Assembly (NCBI RefSeq): GCF_023155275.1
Contig: NZ_JALMUV010000028.1
Coordinates: 39,596-103,595, forward strand
Reading direction: 5' to 3'
Origin: Streptomyces rhizoryzae
GTDB lineage: Bacteria > Actinomycetota > Actinomycetes > Streptomycetales > Streptomycetaceae
DNA: 64,000 nucleotides
The notes under the pieces: model-generated
The model's input: only the letters and a program-made list of their open reading frames with translations
Told to the model about the DNA's origin: nothing
The model's database searches: none
Made by a program: the position numbers and the translations under genes
Part shown: in pieces, positions 42,002 through 50,838 of the stretch
Position numbering within the stretch: the stretch's first letter is position 1
Layout of the letters: the number at the start of each line of letters is the position of its first letter

Positions 42002-43435
42002 CTACTCCCGCGGCTTCTCCGAGTCCATCCCGGACCGCGCCTTCCGCCACTGCCCCCGGGTGAAGTCCGGGAACTCCTGCGGTGCGCCCTTGGCCTTGAT
42101 CGAGCGGTCGCTCAGCGCCACCGGCGCGGACCAGGTCGCGGCGTCGTAGACGTCGAAGTCCGGCACCAGGCCCAGCCGCAGGCACTGGGTCAGCCGGTAG
42201 ACCAGCATGTAGTCCATCCCGCCGTGGCCGCCGGGCGGGTTGGCGTGCTCCTTCCACAGCCAGTGGTCCCACTCCGCGTACGCGCCGAAGTCGCCCCACT
42301 CGTCGTCGTGCCGGTCCGGCTCCAGGTAGATCCGCTCCGGGTAGTCCTCGAAGAGGCCCTTGGTACCGCCGAGGCTGTTGATCCGGCTGTACGGGTGCGG
42401 GGTGGAGACGTCGTGCTCCAGGCGGATCACCCGGCCCTTGGCGGTCTGCACCAGGCTGATCGTCCGGTCGCTCTCGATGTAGGACTCCTTCCAGCTGGGG
42501 TCGCCCGCCGGCATGTGCTCCTTGCGGTACGCGGCCAGGCCCAGCGCCGGCGTGCCGAAGCTGGCGATCCGCACCGCCCGGTCGCCGCGGTTGAGGTCCA
42601 TGTAGTTGGCGACCGGCCCGAAGCCGTGGTTGGGGTAGAGGTCGCCGCGCAGCCGGGTGTGCCACAGCCGCCGCCAGGGCCCCTCGTAGTACTCCGGGTC
42701 GAACATCAGGCCCCGCAGGTCGTGGATGTACGCCCCGGCGCCGTGCAGCAGTTCGCCGAAGAGGCCGGCGTGCGCCATCCGCAGCACCCGCATCTCGTTC
42801 CTGCCGTAGCAGCAGTTCTCCAGCTGGAGGCAGTGTCTGCGGGTCCGTTCCGAGAGGTCGACCAGCTCCCACAGCTGCTCCAGGCGCAGCGCCAGCGGAC
42901 ACTCGGTGCCGACGTGCTTGCCGTTGAGCATGGCCGTCCTGGCCATCTCGAAGTGCCAGTCCCAGGGCGTCGCCGCGTAGACGAAGTCGATGTCGGTGCG
43001 CTTGCAGAGGTTTTCGAAGTCGTGGTCGCCGTTGGTGTAGACGGCGGGCGCGGGCTGCCCGGCCTTGGTGACCTTCGCCGCGGCCCGGGCGGCCTTCTCC
43101 TTGACCGGGTCGCACAGCGCCACCACCCGCACCTGCGGCATCGCCAGGAACAGGTCGATCATGCCGCTGCCGCGGTTGCCGAGGCCGATCATGCCGATGC
43201 GGACGGTGCCGCGCGGCTCGAACGGTACCCCGATCATGGTCTTGCCCTTGCGCTCGGGAGCCGCGCCGGCGGTGCCGGCGGCGTCCTTGGAGCCGGGTCC
43301 GGCCGCGGCGGCCCGGCCCGTGCCGAGCCCGGTGAGCCCCAGCCCGGCGCCCGCCGCGCCGGCGGTCCACAGGACCGACCGGCGGCTCGGGCCGGTTTCG
43401 TCGGTTCCCTGGTTCTGCGGAAGTGCCTCGTGCAT
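42002..43435 (-). CDS. Exported Gfo/Idh/MocA oxidoreductase, GH109-like (alpha-N-acetylgalactosaminidase type)
   Basis: A 477-residue protein with a Tat leader (SRRSVLWTAGAAGAGLGLTG) suited to export with bound NAD. The Rossmann motif is GMIGLGNRGSGM. Segments RHCLQLENCCYGRNEM, YPNHGFGPVANYMDLNRGDR and STPHPYSRINSLGGTKG are those of the GH109 group, which cleaves N-acetylgalactosaminides by an NAD-dependent redox mechanism. The closest biochemical role is therefore glycosidase rather than dehydrogenase, by family resemblance. ATG at 43435 has GGAGGA four bases upstream. It is divergent from the alpha-amylase gene, with a 326-base shared control region. Confidence 0.85.
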   Translation of the reverse strand: MHEALPQNQGTDETGPSRRSVLWTAGAAGAGLGLTGLGTGRAAAAGPGSKDAAGTAGAAPERKGKTMIGVPFEPRGTVRIGMIGLGNRGSGMIDLFLAMPQVRVVALCDPVKEKAARAAAKVTKAGQPAPAVYTNGDHDFENLCKRTDIDFVYAATPWDWHFEMARTAMLNGKHVGTECPLALRLEQLWELVDLSERTRRHCLQLENCCYGRNEMRVLRMAHAGLFGELLHGAGAYIHDLRGLMFDPEYYEGPWRRLWHTRLRGDLYPNHGFGPVANYMDLNRGDRAVRIASFGTPALGLAAYRKEHMPAGDPSWKESYIESDRTISLVQTAKGRVIRLEHDVSTPHPYSRINSLGGTKGLFEDYPERIYLEPDRHDDEWGDFGAYAEWDHWLWKEHANPPGGHGGMDYMLVYRLTQCLRLGLVPDFDVYDAATWSAPVALSDRSIKAKGAPQEFPDFTRGQWRKARSGMDSEKPRE

Positions 43436-43609
43436 CGGTCCTCCAAGGGAGCGGATCGTACGCGGGACAGTCGTGAACCTCGGTGAGGACCCTGACGGTT
43501 GGGTGGCCCGGGGCACAAGAGGGCCCGTTGGACTCCCGGTGCGCGTACGTGGACTCTTCGTACACCGCGGTGCGCATCGGACCGCGGCGCGGCGCGCTCC
43601 CGGCAGCCG

Positions 43610-43642
43610 CTTTCGCAAGAGCCTGAAAACCCTTGCGGAAAG
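43610..43642. promoter_or_regulatory. Inverted repeat in the amylase promoter region, MalR/LacI-like
   Basis: CTTTCGCAAG (43610-43619) and CTTGCGGAAAG (43632-43642) are inverted copies with one extra G. Streptomyces amylase promoters are known to carry CTTGCAG-type repeats bound by the LacI-family repressor MalR; this site is similar in kind. TTGACG at 43645 may be the -35. Confidence 0.5.
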
Positions 43643-43761
43643 TCTTGACGTGTTCACGCACGAAACGGCAGGCTCCGGTGCGGAACCCCCCCATGGCGGC
43701 CTGGCGCGTGGCTGCTCCCGTGGGCGCGGTCCTCGCGCCCCATGACGAAGGAGCCGCAACA

Positions 43762-45159
43762 ATGCAGCGACGAAGCAGCCGTTCGGCGCGGCGCCGTCCC
43801 CGCGTGCCGGGCCGGACGCTGACCGGGATCCTGGCCGCGGCCGGCCTGGCCGCGTTCGCCCCCTGGCCCGCGCAGGCCGCCCCGCCCGGCGAACGGACCG
43901 TCACCGCCACCCTCTTCGAGCGGACCTACGCCGATGTCGCCCGGGCCTGCACCGACCAGCTGGGCCCGGCCGGCTACGGCTACGTGGAGGTCTCACCCGC
44001 CTCCGAGCACATCCAGGGCGACCAGTGGTGGACGTCGTACCAGCCGGTCAGCTACAGGATCGCCGGGCGGCTGGGCGACCGGGCGGCGTTCGCCGCGATG
44101 GCCCGCGCCTGCCACGCGGCCGGCGTCAAGGTGATCGCCGACGCGGTCGTCAACCACATGGCGGCCGGGTCCGGCACCGGCACCGGCGGCACCCGCTACA
44201 CCAAGTACACCTACCCCGGTTACTACCAGGACTGGGACTTCCACGGCTGCCGCCGGCAGATCTCCGACTACACCGACCGCGACGAGGTGCAGAACTGCGA
44301 ACTGGTCGGCCTCGCCGACCTCGACACCGGCAGCGACTACGTCCGCACCACCCTCGCCCGCTACCTCGACGACCTGCGGTCGCTGGGCGCGGACGGCTTC
44401 CGGATCGACGCGGCCAAGCACATCGCCGCGGCCGATCTCGCCGCGATCAAGGGCAAGATGAAGGACCCCGGCTACTGGGTCCAGGAAGTCATCCACGGCG
44501 ACGGCGAGGCGGTGCGTCCGGAGGAGTACACCGGCATGGGTGACGTGGACGAGTTCCGCTACGGCACCCAGCTCAAGAGCGCGTTCGGCAGCGGCGACCT
44601 CGCCCGGCTCAAGGCCGTCGCGGACGGCAAACTGCCCGGCGACAAGGCCCGGACGTTCGTCGACAACTGGGACACCGAGCGCAACGGCTCGACGCTGACC
44701 TACAAGGACGGCGCGGCCTACACCCTCGCCAACGTCTTCATGCTGGCCTCGCCGTACGGGTCGCCGAACGTCTACTCCGGTTACGCGTGGACCGACAAGG
44801 ACGCCGGTCCGCCGCCGTCCGGCAGCTCCGGCTGGACCGGGGAGCACGCCAAGCGGGAGATCACCGGGATGGTGGGGTTCCGCAACGCGGTGGGGGCGGC
44901 CGAGCTGAACAACTGGTGGGACGACGGGGGTTCGGCGATCGCCTTCGGGCGCGGGTCCGCGGGGTTCGTGGCGCTCAACGCCGGGGACGGGCCGGTGAGC
45001 CGGACGTTCACGACGCCGCTGCCGGGCGGGACGTACTGCGATGTGGTCGCGGCGGACCCGGCGGCGTGCGGCGGGCACGAGGTGGTGGTCGGCGCGGACG
45101 GTTCGGCGCGGATCACGGTGCCCGCGCACGGCGCGGTCGCGCTGCACCTCCCGCGCTGA
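43762..45159 (+). CDS. Secreted alpha-amylase (GH13)
   Basis: A 465-residue exported starch-degrading enzyme. The signal peptide ends around AQAA. GH13 conserved regions are visible: DAVVNHM (region I), GFRIDAAKH with nucleophile Asp216 (II), QEVIHG with acid Glu242 (III) and FVDNWDTER with transition-state Asp304 (IV). The usual His before that Asp is Trp303 here. No starch-binding module follows the catalytic and C domains. ATG at 43762 has GAAGGAG eight bases upstream. Regulation by maltose/glucose through the upstream inverted repeat is likely. It converges on the flavoprotein gene with only 13 bases between stops. Confidence 0.92.
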   Translation: MQRRSSRSARRRPRVPGRTLTGILAAAGLAAFAPWPAQAAPPGERTVTATLFERTYADVARACTDQLGPAGYGYVEVSPASEHIQGDQWWTSYQPVSYRIAGRLGDRAAFAAMARACHAAGVKVIADAVVNHMAAGSGTGTGGTRYTKYTYPGYYQDWDFHGCRRQISDYTDRDEVQNCELVGLADLDTGSDYVRTTLARYLDDLRSLGADGFRIDAAKHIAAADLAAIKGKMKDPGYWVQEVIHGDGEAVRPEEYTGMGDVDEFRYGTQLKSAFGSGDLARLKAVADGKLPGDKARTFVDNWDTERNGSTLTYKDGAAYTLANVFMLASPYGSPNVYSGYAWTDKDAGPPPSGSSGWTGEHAKREITGMVGFRNAVGAAELNNWWDDGGSAIAFGRGSAGFVALNAGDGPVSRTFTTPLPGGTYCDVVAADPAACGGHEVVVGADGSARITVPAHGAVALHLPR

Positions 45160-45172
45160 CGCCCGCGCGTCC

Positions 45173-48127
45173 TCACCCGCCGGACGGGCCGGACGGGCCG
45201 CCGGGCTCCGGGCGGGTCGCCCACTCCAGCGCCAGCAGGGCCGAGACGTAGCCCCGGCCCCGCGTGGCGTGGTCCAGGGCGATCTCGCACATGCGGTTGG
45301 CGGAGAGGTGGGCGTCGAAGGGGCGGGCGGTGACCTCGGCGGCCTCCTTGGCGGTGGCCGCCTCGGTGAGTTCGGGGTGCAGCAGACCGCGGTCCCCGGC
45401 GAAGCCGCAGCAGCCGGCGTCGTCCGGGACGACCACCTCGCGGGCGCACGCCCCGGCCACCCGCCGCAGCTCCGCCTCGTCCGCCAGGTGCTGCGTGGCG
45501 CACGTCGGATGCAGGACGGCGGAGCCCAGGGTGCGGCGGACCTCCAGGTGGGGCAGGAGGTCCGCCGCCCAGACGACGGAGTCCACGACGGTCAGGGCGG
45601 CGTGCAGCTCGCGGTGGAACGGGGTGAGGTACGGCACCACCTCGCGGGACAGCCCCAGGGCGCACGAGGAGGCGTCCACGACCAGCGGCAGCCGGCCGCC
45701 CGCGGTCCAGCCCCAGGCCGCCTCGACGATGCGGTGGGCCATCAGGCGGTTGCCCCGCTCGTAGCCCTTGGAGTGCCAGATGGTGGCGCAGCAGGTGCCG
45801 GTGGCGTCCGGCGGCAGCCACACCGGGCGGCCGGCCCGCCGGCCGAGTGCCACCACCGCCTCGGGGAGGGACGGGCCGCGGTGCCCGGCCGGTTCGCCGA
45901 AGACGCGGTTGACGCAGGCCGGGTAGTACACGGCGGTCGCGCCGGTCCGGGGCGTCGCGGGCAGCCGGCGGGCCGCGGGGCCGGGGAGCCCGGGCAGCCA
46001 GCGGGGCACGAGGTCGGGGCGGACGGCGGCGCGGGCGGCGCCGGTCAGCCGGGTCAGCAGGCGGTCGTCGAGGCGCTCCGCGGCGGCCACCGCCAGCCGG
46101 GCCGCGCGCTCCACCACGGTGAAGTGCCGGGCGGCGCGCGCGGCGATCCGCTCCTCGCGCGGGGAGTGCCGCCGGTGCCGGAAGTCCTTCATCAGGGCGC
46201 CGGTGTCGATCCCCACCGGGCAGGCGAGCTTGCAGGTGGAGTCGCCCGCGCAGGTGTCCACGGCGGCGTAGCCGTAGGCGCCGAGCAGAGCGTCGGCGAC
46301 CGGGGAGCGGGACGGCTGGCGGTGCAGTTCGCGGCGCAGCACGATCCGCTGGCGGGGCGTGGTGGTCAGGTCCCCGCTGGGGCAGGTCGGTTCGCAGAAG
46401 CCGCACTCGATGCACGGGTCGGCGACCGCCTCGACCCGGGGGATCGTCTTCAGCCCGCGCAGGTGCGCGCGGGGATCGTCGTCGAGGACGACCCGCGGGG
46501 CCAGGATCCCCTGCGGGTCCAGGGTCTCCTTGATCCGCCACATCAGCGCGGTGGCCCGGCGGCCCCATTCCAGCTCCAGGAACGGCGCGATGTTCCGGCC
46601 GGTGGCGTGCTCGGCCTTCAGCGAGCCGTCGAAGCGCTCGACGGTCAGCCGGCAGAAGTCGTCCATGAACGCGGCGTAGCGGGCCACGTCGTCCGGGTCG
46701 GCGGCGTCGAAGGCGAGCAGGAAGTGGAGGTTGCCGTGCGCGGCGTGGCCGGCCACCGCGGCGTCGAAACCGTGCCGCCGCTGGAGCTCCAGCAGCGCGG
46801 TGCAGGCGTCGGCGAGGCGGGCCGGCGGGACCGCGAAGTCCTCGGTGATCAGGGTGGTGCCCGGGGGACGGGAGCCGCCGACCGCGGTGACGAACGCCTT
46901 GCGGGCCCGCCAGTAGCCGGCGGTCACGGCCGGGTCCCGGGTGAAGGCGTTGCGGACCGACGGCACCGGGGCGGTCAGCGGGAGCTCCGCCAGCACCGCC
47001 GCCGCGGCCTCCTCGCAGGCGTCCAGTGCCGCCTCGTCGGGGGCCCGGAACTCCACCAGCAGGGCCGCGGTGTCCTTCGGCAGTCCGGCCCAGTCGGCGG
47101 GCACCCCGGGCACCCGCACCGAGGCGCGCAGGGTGTTGCCGTCCATCAGCTCCACCGCCCGCGCGCCGGCCGCGGTGAAGCGGGGGACGGCGGCGGCCGC
47201 GGCGGCCAGGGTGGGGAAGAACAGCAGCGCGGTGGAGGTCCGCCGGTCCAGCGGCAGGGTGTCGAAGACCGTCTCGGCGAGGAAGCCGAGGGTGCCCTGG
47301 GAGCCGACCAGCAGCCCGCGCAGGATCCCGACCGGTGTCCGCCCGTCGAGGAAGGCGTCCAGGCGGTAGCCGTTGGTGTTCTTGAGCGTGTACTTGGCGC
47401 GGATCCGGGCGACCAGCTCCGGGTCGGCCTCGATCTCCGCCTTGAGGGCCAGCAGGCCGGTGCAGAGCGCCGGTTCGGCGCGGGCGAGCCGGGCGTCGGC
47501 GTCCGGGTGCGCGGTGTCCACGACGGTGCCGGACGGCAGGACGGCGGTGAGCGAGGCCAGGGTCCGGTAGGAGTTGCGGGTGGTGCCGGCGGTCATCCCG
47601 GACGCGTTGTTGGCGACCACCCCGCCGAGAGTGCAGGCCACCGCGCTGGCCGGGTCGGGGCCGAGCACCCGGCCGTGCCGGGCCAGCGCGGCGTTGGCCC
47701 GCAGCACGGTGGTGCCGGGCCGGATGCGGGCCCGGGCACCGCCGTCCAGCACCTCGACACCGGACCAGTGCCGGCGGACGTCGACGAGGATGTCCTCGCC
47801 CTGCGCCTGGCCGTTGAGGGAGGTCCCGGCGGCCCGGAAGACGACGTGGCGGCCGTGCGCGCGGGCGTAGCGGAACACCGCGGTGATGTCGTCGACGCTC
47901 TCGGCGACCACCACGACCTGCGGCAGGAAGCGGTACGGGCTGGCGTCGGAGGCGTAGCGGACCAGGTCGGAGACGGTGTGCAGGACCTTGTCCGGGCCGA
48001 GCAGGGCGAGCAGGTCGCCGCGCAGCGGCTCGGGGGTGCCGGCCGCCAGGTGCGCGGGCACCCGGTCCGGCGCGGGGGCGGTGGCGCGGGGCCGCAGGGC
48101 CTCGGGTGTGGGCTCCAGCAGGGGCAC
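45173..48127 (-). CDS. FAD-linked oxidoreductase fused to Fe-S (CCG) domain, D-lactate/glycolate dehydrogenase type
   Basis: A 984-residue fusion. The N-terminal 550 residues are a PCMH-type FAD domain (VVVVAESVDDITAVFRYA, GTSLNGQAQGEDILVD, LGGVVANNASGM) plus the Dld/GlcD C-terminal domain. Then come two ferredoxin-type clusters (CIECGFCEPTCPSG, CAGDSTCKLACPVG) and GlpC-like CCG modules (YYPACVN, HPTCATQHL, DDAGCCGFAGDRG). Such fusions oxidise D-lactate, glycolate or D-2-hydroxyglutarate and pass electrons to quinone. GTG at 48127 has GGAGG five bases upstream; GTG at 48133 overlaps it. With lutABC five kilobases away, lactate is a reasonable substrate. Confidence 0.9.
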   Translation of the reverse strand: MPLLEPTPEALRPRATAPAPDRVPAHLAAGTPEPLRGDLLALLGPDKVLHTVSDLVRYASDASPYRFLPQVVVVAESVDDITAVFRYARAHGRHVVFRAAGTSLNGQAQGEDILVDVRRHWSGVEVLDGGARARIRPGTTVLRANAALARHGRVLGPDPASAVACTLGGVVANNASGMTAGTTRNSYRTLASLTAVLPSGTVVDTAHPDADARLARAEPALCTGLLALKAEIEADPELVARIRAKYTLKNTNGYRLDAFLDGRTPVGILRGLLVGSQGTLGFLAETVFDTLPLDRRTSTALLFFPTLAAAAAAVPRFTAAGARAVELMDGNTLRASVRVPGVPADWAGLPKDTAALLVEFRAPDEAALDACEEAAAAVLAELPLTAPVPSVRNAFTRDPAVTAGYWRARKAFVTAVGGSRPPGTTLITEDFAVPPARLADACTALLELQRRHGFDAAVAGHAAHGNLHFLLAFDAADPDDVARYAAFMDDFCRLTVERFDGSLKAEHATGRNIAPFLELEWGRRATALMWRIKETLDPQGILAPRVVLDDDPRAHLRGLKTIPRVEAVADPCIECGFCEPTCPSGDLTTTPRQRIVLRRELHRQPSRSPVADALLGAYGYAAVDTCAGDSTCKLACPVGIDTGALMKDFRHRRHSPREERIAARAARHFTVVERAARLAVAAAERLDDRLLTRLTGAARAAVRPDLVPRWLPGLPGPAARRLPATPRTGATAVYYPACVNRVFGEPAGHRGPSLPEAVVALGRRAGRPVWLPPDATGTCCATIWHSKGYERGNRLMAHRIVEAAWGWTAGGRLPLVVDASSCALGLSREVVPYLTPFHRELHAALTVVDSVVWAADLLPHLEVRRTLGSAVLHPTCATQHLADEAELRRVAGACAREVVVPDDAGCCGFAGDRGLLHPELTEAATAKEAAEVTARPFDAHLSANRMCEIALDHATRGRGYVSALLALEWATRPEPGGPSGPSGG

Positions 48128-48177
48128 GGTCACCTCCGGTTGACGGCGCGACAGGCCCGGCCGGCCGGCGCGTCAGG

Positions 48178-48669
48178 TCAGTGCGCTTCCCCCGGCCCGT
48201 CGACCAGGGTGGACAGCAGGCCGCCGAGCTGCGCGCGCTGATCGGCGGTCAGTGGTGCCAGGATCTCCTCCGCGGCGGCCCGGCGCGCGCCGCGCAGCGC
48301 GCGCAGCGACGACCGGCCGGTGTCGGTCAGCTCGATCCGCACCACCCGGCGGTTGGCGGGGTCGGGCACCCGGCGGACCGTGCCGTTCGCCTCCAGGGCG
48401 TCCACCAGGGTCGTCACCGCCCGGGGCACCACCTCCAGCCGCTCGGCCAGGTCGGCCATCCGCGGCGGCGTACTGCGGCAGTGGCCGACGATCCGGAGCA
48501 GCCGGGACTGGGCCGGGGTGAAGGCGATGTCGAGGTGGGCCATGTGGCGCTTCTGGGCGCGCTGCATCCGGCGGGTCAGCCGCACCAGCTGCTCGGCGAC
48601 GTTGGCGTCCGGGGCACCGGCCGGCGGGACGGGGGAGGGCATGCCCTCACGATACAGGACAAGATTCAT
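48178..48669 (-). CDS. MarR-family transcriptional regulator
   Basis: A 163-residue winged-helix regulator. TPAQSRLLRIVGHC, RMADLAERLEVVPRAVTTLVDALEANG and the wing VRRVPDPANRRVVRIELT are classical MarR. It is divergent from an ABC exporter gene, a typical arrangement in which the regulator represses both until an exported compound binds. ATG at 48669 has no ribosome site but lies about 5 bases after a TAGACT -10-like box, so a leaderless mRNA is likely; ATG at 48642 (MPSPVPPAG) is the alternative. Confidence 0.9.
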   Translation of the reverse strand: MNLVLYREGMPSPVPPAGAPDANVAEQLVRLTRRMQRAQKRHMAHLDIAFTPAQSRLLRIVGHCRSTPPRMADLAERLEVVPRAVTTLVDALEANGTVRRVPDPANRRVVRIELTDTGRSSLRALRGARRAAAEEILAPLTADQRAQLGGLLSTLVDGPGEAH

Positions 48670-48699
48670 TGTGAGTCTAGGTAACTATGGGCTAGGCTC
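48669..48699 (+). promoter_or_regulatory. Divergent MarR/ABC exporter promoter with inverted repeat
   Basis: For the plus strand, TTGTGA (48669-48674) and TAGGCT (48693-48698) are 18 bases apart. GAGTCTAG at about 48673 and CTAGGCTC ending at 48699 form an inverted repeat with one mismatch that covers the promoter core, a likely MarR operator. The exporter mRNA leader also contains several GC hairpins. Confidence 0.5.
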
Positions 48700-48799
48700 G
48701 GAAAAGTTTTCGCCGCCGGCCCGGCCGTCCGGGCCGGGCGCCCGCCCGGCCGCCGCGCCCCGCGCGCCCGCGGCCCGACCGCCTCCCCCGAAGGAGCCC

Positions 48800-50647
48800 A
48801 TGCGTCCCGAAGAACCGAACTGGACCCCGCCCCCCAAGGACCCCGACGCCCCGGTCCAGCTCCGGCGGATCCTCGCGCTGTTCCGCCCCTACCGCGGCCG
48901 GCTGGCCCTGGTCGGCCTGCTCGTCGCCGCCTCCTCGCTGGTCTCGGTGGCCTCCCCGTTCCTGCTCCGCGCGATCCTGGACGACGCCATCCCCGGCCGC
49001 CGGACCGGGCTGCTGACCCTGCTCGCCCTCGGCATGATCGCCACCGCCGTCACCACCAGCGTCTTCGGCGTGCTCCAGACCCTGATCTCCACCACCGTCG
49101 GCCAGCGCGTGATGCACGACCTGCGCACCGCCGTCTACGCCAAGCTCCAGCGGATGCCGCTGGCGTTCTTCACCCGCACCCGCACCGGCGAGGTCCAGTC
49201 CCGGATCGCCAACGACATCGGCGGCATGCAGGCGACCGTCACCTCCACCGCCACCTCCCTGGTCTCCAACCTCACCTCGGTCACCGCCACCGTCGTCGCC
49301 ATGATCGCCCTCGACTGGCGGCTGACCGCGGTCTCGCTGCTGCTGCTCCCGCTCTTCGTGTGGATCAGCCGCCGGGTCGGCAACGAACGCAAGAAGATCA
49401 CCACCAAGCGCCAGAAGCAGATGGCCGCGATGTCCGCGATGGTCACCGAGTCCCTCTCGGTCAGCGGCGTCCTGCTCGGCCGCACCATGGGCCGCGCCGA
49501 CTCGCTGACCAAGCGCTTCGCCGCGGAGTCCGAGCAGCTGGTCGACCTGGAGGTGCGCGCCAACATGGCCGGCCGCTGGCGGATGGCCACCATCGGCATC
49601 GTCATGGCCGCCATGCCCGCACTGGTCTACTGGGCGGCCGGCCTGGTCCTCCAGCTCGGCGGCCCGGTCTTCTCCCTCGGCACCCTCGTCGCCTTCGTCA
49701 CCCTCCAGCAGGGCCTGCTCCGCCCCACCGTCTCCCTGCTGACCACCGGCGTCCAGATGCAGACCTCCCTGGCGCTCTTCCAGCGCATCTTCGAGTACCT
49801 CGACCTGCCGGTCGGCCTCACCGAGCCCGCCGAACCGGTCCGGCTGCCCGCCCCGCGCGGCGAGATCCGCTTCGAGAACGTCTCGTTCGGCTACGACCCC
49901 GACGCCGCCCCCACCCTCGACGGCATCGACCTGACCGTCCCGGCCGGCAGCAGCCTCGCCGTCGTCGGCTCCACCGGCAGCGGCAAGACCACCCTGAGCT
50001 ACCTCGTCCCGCGGCTGTACGACGCCACCGGCGGCCGGGTCACCCTCGACGGCACCGACGTGCGCGACCTGGACTTCGACACCCTCGCCCGCGCGGTCGG
50101 CGTGGTCTCCCAGGAGACCTACCTCTTCCACGCCTCGGTCGCCGAGAACCTCCGCTTCGCCAAACCCGACGCCACCGACGAGGAGATCGAGCGCGCCGCC
50201 CGGATCGCCCAGATCCACGACCACATCGCGGCCCTGCCCGACGGCTACGACACCCTCGTCGGCGAACGCGGCTACCGCTTCTCCGGCGGCGAGAAGCAGC
50301 GCCTGGCGATCGCCCGGACCATCCTGCGCGACCCGCCGGTGCTGGTCCTCGACGAGGCCACCAGCGCCCTGGACACCCGCACCGAACACGCCGTCCAGCG
50401 GGCCATCGACGCGCTCTCCGCGGGCCGCACCACCCTCACCATCGCGCACCGCCTGTCCACCGTCCGGGACGCCGACCAGATCGTGGTGCTGGACGGCGGC
50501 CGGATCGCCGAACGCGGCACCCACCGCGAACTGCTGGCCGCCGGCGGCCGCTACGCCGCCCTGGTCCGCCGCGACGCCCGGCGCACCCCCGCCGAACCGG
50601 ACGGCGGGACGGCCGGCGACGGCCACGCCCCCGGCGTCCTGGTGTGA
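48800..50647 (+). CDS. ABC exporter, fused membrane and ATPase domains
   Basis: A 615-residue homodimer-type multidrug/lipid ABC exporter. A Pro-rich N-terminus precedes six membrane helices, then an NBD with Walker A GSTGSGKTT, signature FSGGEKQRLA and Walker B LVLDEATSALD, all consensus. This differs from the degenerate pair at 35-39 kb. ATG at 48800 has AAGGAG four bases upstream. It is likely controlled by the divergent MarR regulator. The substrate is unknown but typically a toxic hydrophobic compound. Confidence 0.93.
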   Translation: MRPEEPNWTPPPKDPDAPVQLRRILALFRPYRGRLALVGLLVAASSLVSVASPFLLRAILDDAIPGRRTGLLTLLALGMIATAVTTSVFGVLQTLISTTVGQRVMHDLRTAVYAKLQRMPLAFFTRTRTGEVQSRIANDIGGMQATVTSTATSLVSNLTSVTATVVAMIALDWRLTAVSLLLLPLFVWISRRVGNERKKITTKRQKQMAAMSAMVTESLSVSGVLLGRTMGRADSLTKRFAAESEQLVDLEVRANMAGRWRMATIGIVMAAMPALVYWAAGLVLQLGGPVFSLGTLVAFVTLQQGLLRPTVSLLTTGVQMQTSLALFQRIFEYLDLPVGLTEPAEPVRLPAPRGEIRFENVSFGYDPDAAPTLDGIDLTVPAGSSLAVVGSTGSGKTTLSYLVPRLYDATGGRVTLDGTDVRDLDFDTLARAVGVVSQETYLFHASVAENLRFAKPDATDEEIERAARIAQIHDHIAALPDGYDTLVGERGYRFSGGEKQRLAIARTILRDPPVLVLDEATSALDTRTEHAVQRAIDALSAGRTTLTIAHRLSTVRDADQIVVLDGGRIAERGTHRELLAAGGRYAALVRRDARRTPAEPDGGTAGDGHAPGVLV

Positions 50648-50838
50648 CCGGCGGCTGACACCCAGGCCATCCCGGTGCTCCCGGCCCGGCGCAAGCACCG
50701 CCGCGCGTACGAGAACCGCGTCAGCGCTCCGGCGAGTGGCGCACCACAGCCGGCCCCCCCCGGGGCCGGGACCGTGCCGTGGCGGGTTCCTGGCGCATCC
50801 GGGTCGCCCCCTTGCTCGTTGCGTGGGGGCCGGCGGTG

